In this document: positions 63,635 to 64,000 of the stretch, piece by piece
Numbering within the stretch: position 1 is the stretch's first letter
How the letters are laid out: each line of letters begins with the position of its first letter
Assembly (NCBI GenBank): GCA_036011305.1
Contig: DASCNA010000267.1
Span: 1-64,000, forward strand
Direction of reading: 5' to 3'
Length of the DNA stretch: 64,000 nt
From: DASCNA01 sp036011305
Lineage (GTDB): Bacteria > Verrucomicrobiota > Lentisphaeria > Victivallales > GWF2-38-69
Notes under the pieces: generated by a model
Told to the model about the DNA's origin: nothing
The model's input: the letters and a program-made list of their open reading frames with translations, nothing else
Database searches by the model: none
Position numbers and translations under genes: made by a program

Positions 63635-64000
63635 ATGTTAGGCATAGAAGCAATAGCCTCTTATATTCCAGAAAAAAGAGTATCAAATTATGACCGTAAA
63701 AAGAAATTTGGAATTACAGATGAGTTTATAAAAGAAAAAATAGGTGTGGAGCGTATAGCTATAAAAGATGATTCTGAAGACTCCTCCGATCTATGTGTAA
63801 CAGCTTATAAAAATCTGAAAAAGAAAATAGATATTAATGATAATGAAATTGAAGCTTTGATAGTCGTAACACAAAATCCTGATTATACTTTGCCTCAAAC
63901 TTCCGCAATTCTTCATGGCAAACTGGGACTGCAGCCTCATTGCGCTTCTTTTGATGTATCTTTAGGCTGTTCAGGATTTGTATACACTCTATCAATACTC
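63635..64000 (+). CDS. FabH-like 3-oxoacyl-ACP synthase III (partial, 5' part)
   Basis: 122 codons run off the right edge. AAGGA is 8 bases before the ATG. The start MLGIEAIASYIPEKRVSN, the FIKEKIGVERI segment and the LIVVTQNPDYTLPQTSA block match the FabH family. The active-site cysteine lies in SLGCSGFVY. Without the C-terminus (His, Asn) I cannot tell fatty acid initiation from a polysaccharide- or secondary-metabolite-type enzyme. Confidence 0.85.
   Translation, partial: MLGIEAIASYIPEKRVSNYDRKKKFGITDEFIKEKIGVERIAIKDDSEDSSDLCVTAYKNLKKKIDINDNEIEALIVVTQNPDYTLPQTSAILHGKLGLQPHCASFDVSLGCSGFVYTLSIL

Noticed and set aside
1..64000. tRNA genes, CRISPR arrays, insertion sequences, prophage
   Set aside because: No T-arm-like GGTTCRA motifs with cloverleaf context, no regularly spaced repeats, and no transposase, integrase or phage structural genes were found.

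Overview
The window is an AT-rich stretch of a bacterial chromosome carrying about 57 protein genes, most of them on the minus strand. It also holds a 4.5S-type SRP RNA gene (ffs). I found no tRNA or rRNA genes, CRISPR array, insertion sequence or prophage. The set points to a Gram-negative, respiring, menaquinone-using, glycogen-storing heterotroph: TolQ/TolR-like and Bat proteins, several predicted secreted proteins, cytochrome bd, NDH-2 and a classical men pathway. I cannot place the organism securely. The archaeal-type purO, the split ribosomal-protein cluster and the Bat/Tol cluster with a BatC-like protein ending in DW make a PVC-type lineage (Lentisphaerae/Verrucomicrobia-like) a reasonable but unproven guess.

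Region by region. 1-0.5 kb: the end of an unidentified gene and an ORF remnant. 0.5-8.8 kb: a Rep-like helicase, archaeal-type IMP cyclohydrolase (purO), threonine synthase, a secreted GH15 glucoamylase with an endonuclease/exonuclease/phosphatase-family protein, and a cardiolipin synthase. 8.8-11.8 kb: the dnaX-ybaB-recR operon with the SRP RNA and its promoter just upstream. 11.8-23.9 kb: one long minus-strand series read topA, a secreted unknown, rplV-rpsC-rplP-rpmC-rpsQ-rplN-rplX-rplE-rpsN-rpsH-rplF-rplR-rpsE-rplO-secY, comF, accD. This is the spc core cut off from the first half of S10 and from the rpsM-rpoA block. 24-30.9 kb: a CHAD protein, leuB followed by a gene with archaeo-eukaryotic primase motifs, a POT peptide transporter, a NIF3/CutA-like protein, a membrane metalloprotease and a small conserved-looking protein.

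30.9-39.1 kb: divergent glgC/glgA (glycogen synthesis), a Bcr/CflA drug transporter, kup potassium uptake, a gene-poor 490-base gap that may encode a structured RNA, and murJ. 39.1-56.2 kb is a respiratory block. It holds menF, menG/ubiE, cydA-cydB-cydD-cydC-menA-menC-menE as a tightly packed operon, a polyprenyl diphosphate synthase-like gene with ndh, and menB and menD. Together these genes give isochorismate to menaquinone, an NADH:quinone oxidoreductase and a quinol oxidase with its ABC assembly exporter, which is a compact microaerobic respiratory chain. 56.2-63.2 kb: two small membrane proteins (one PspC) and a Bat/Tol cluster read tolQ/exbB, tolR/exbD, batB, batC, batD-batE fusion. A FabH-like ketosynthase runs off the right end.

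The most unusual items are the stand-alone primase-like gene, TopA with zinc-free repeated C-terminal units, PurO in a bacterium, the polyprenyl synthase with a degenerate second Asp motif, and the candidate RNA at 37.2-37.4 kb.
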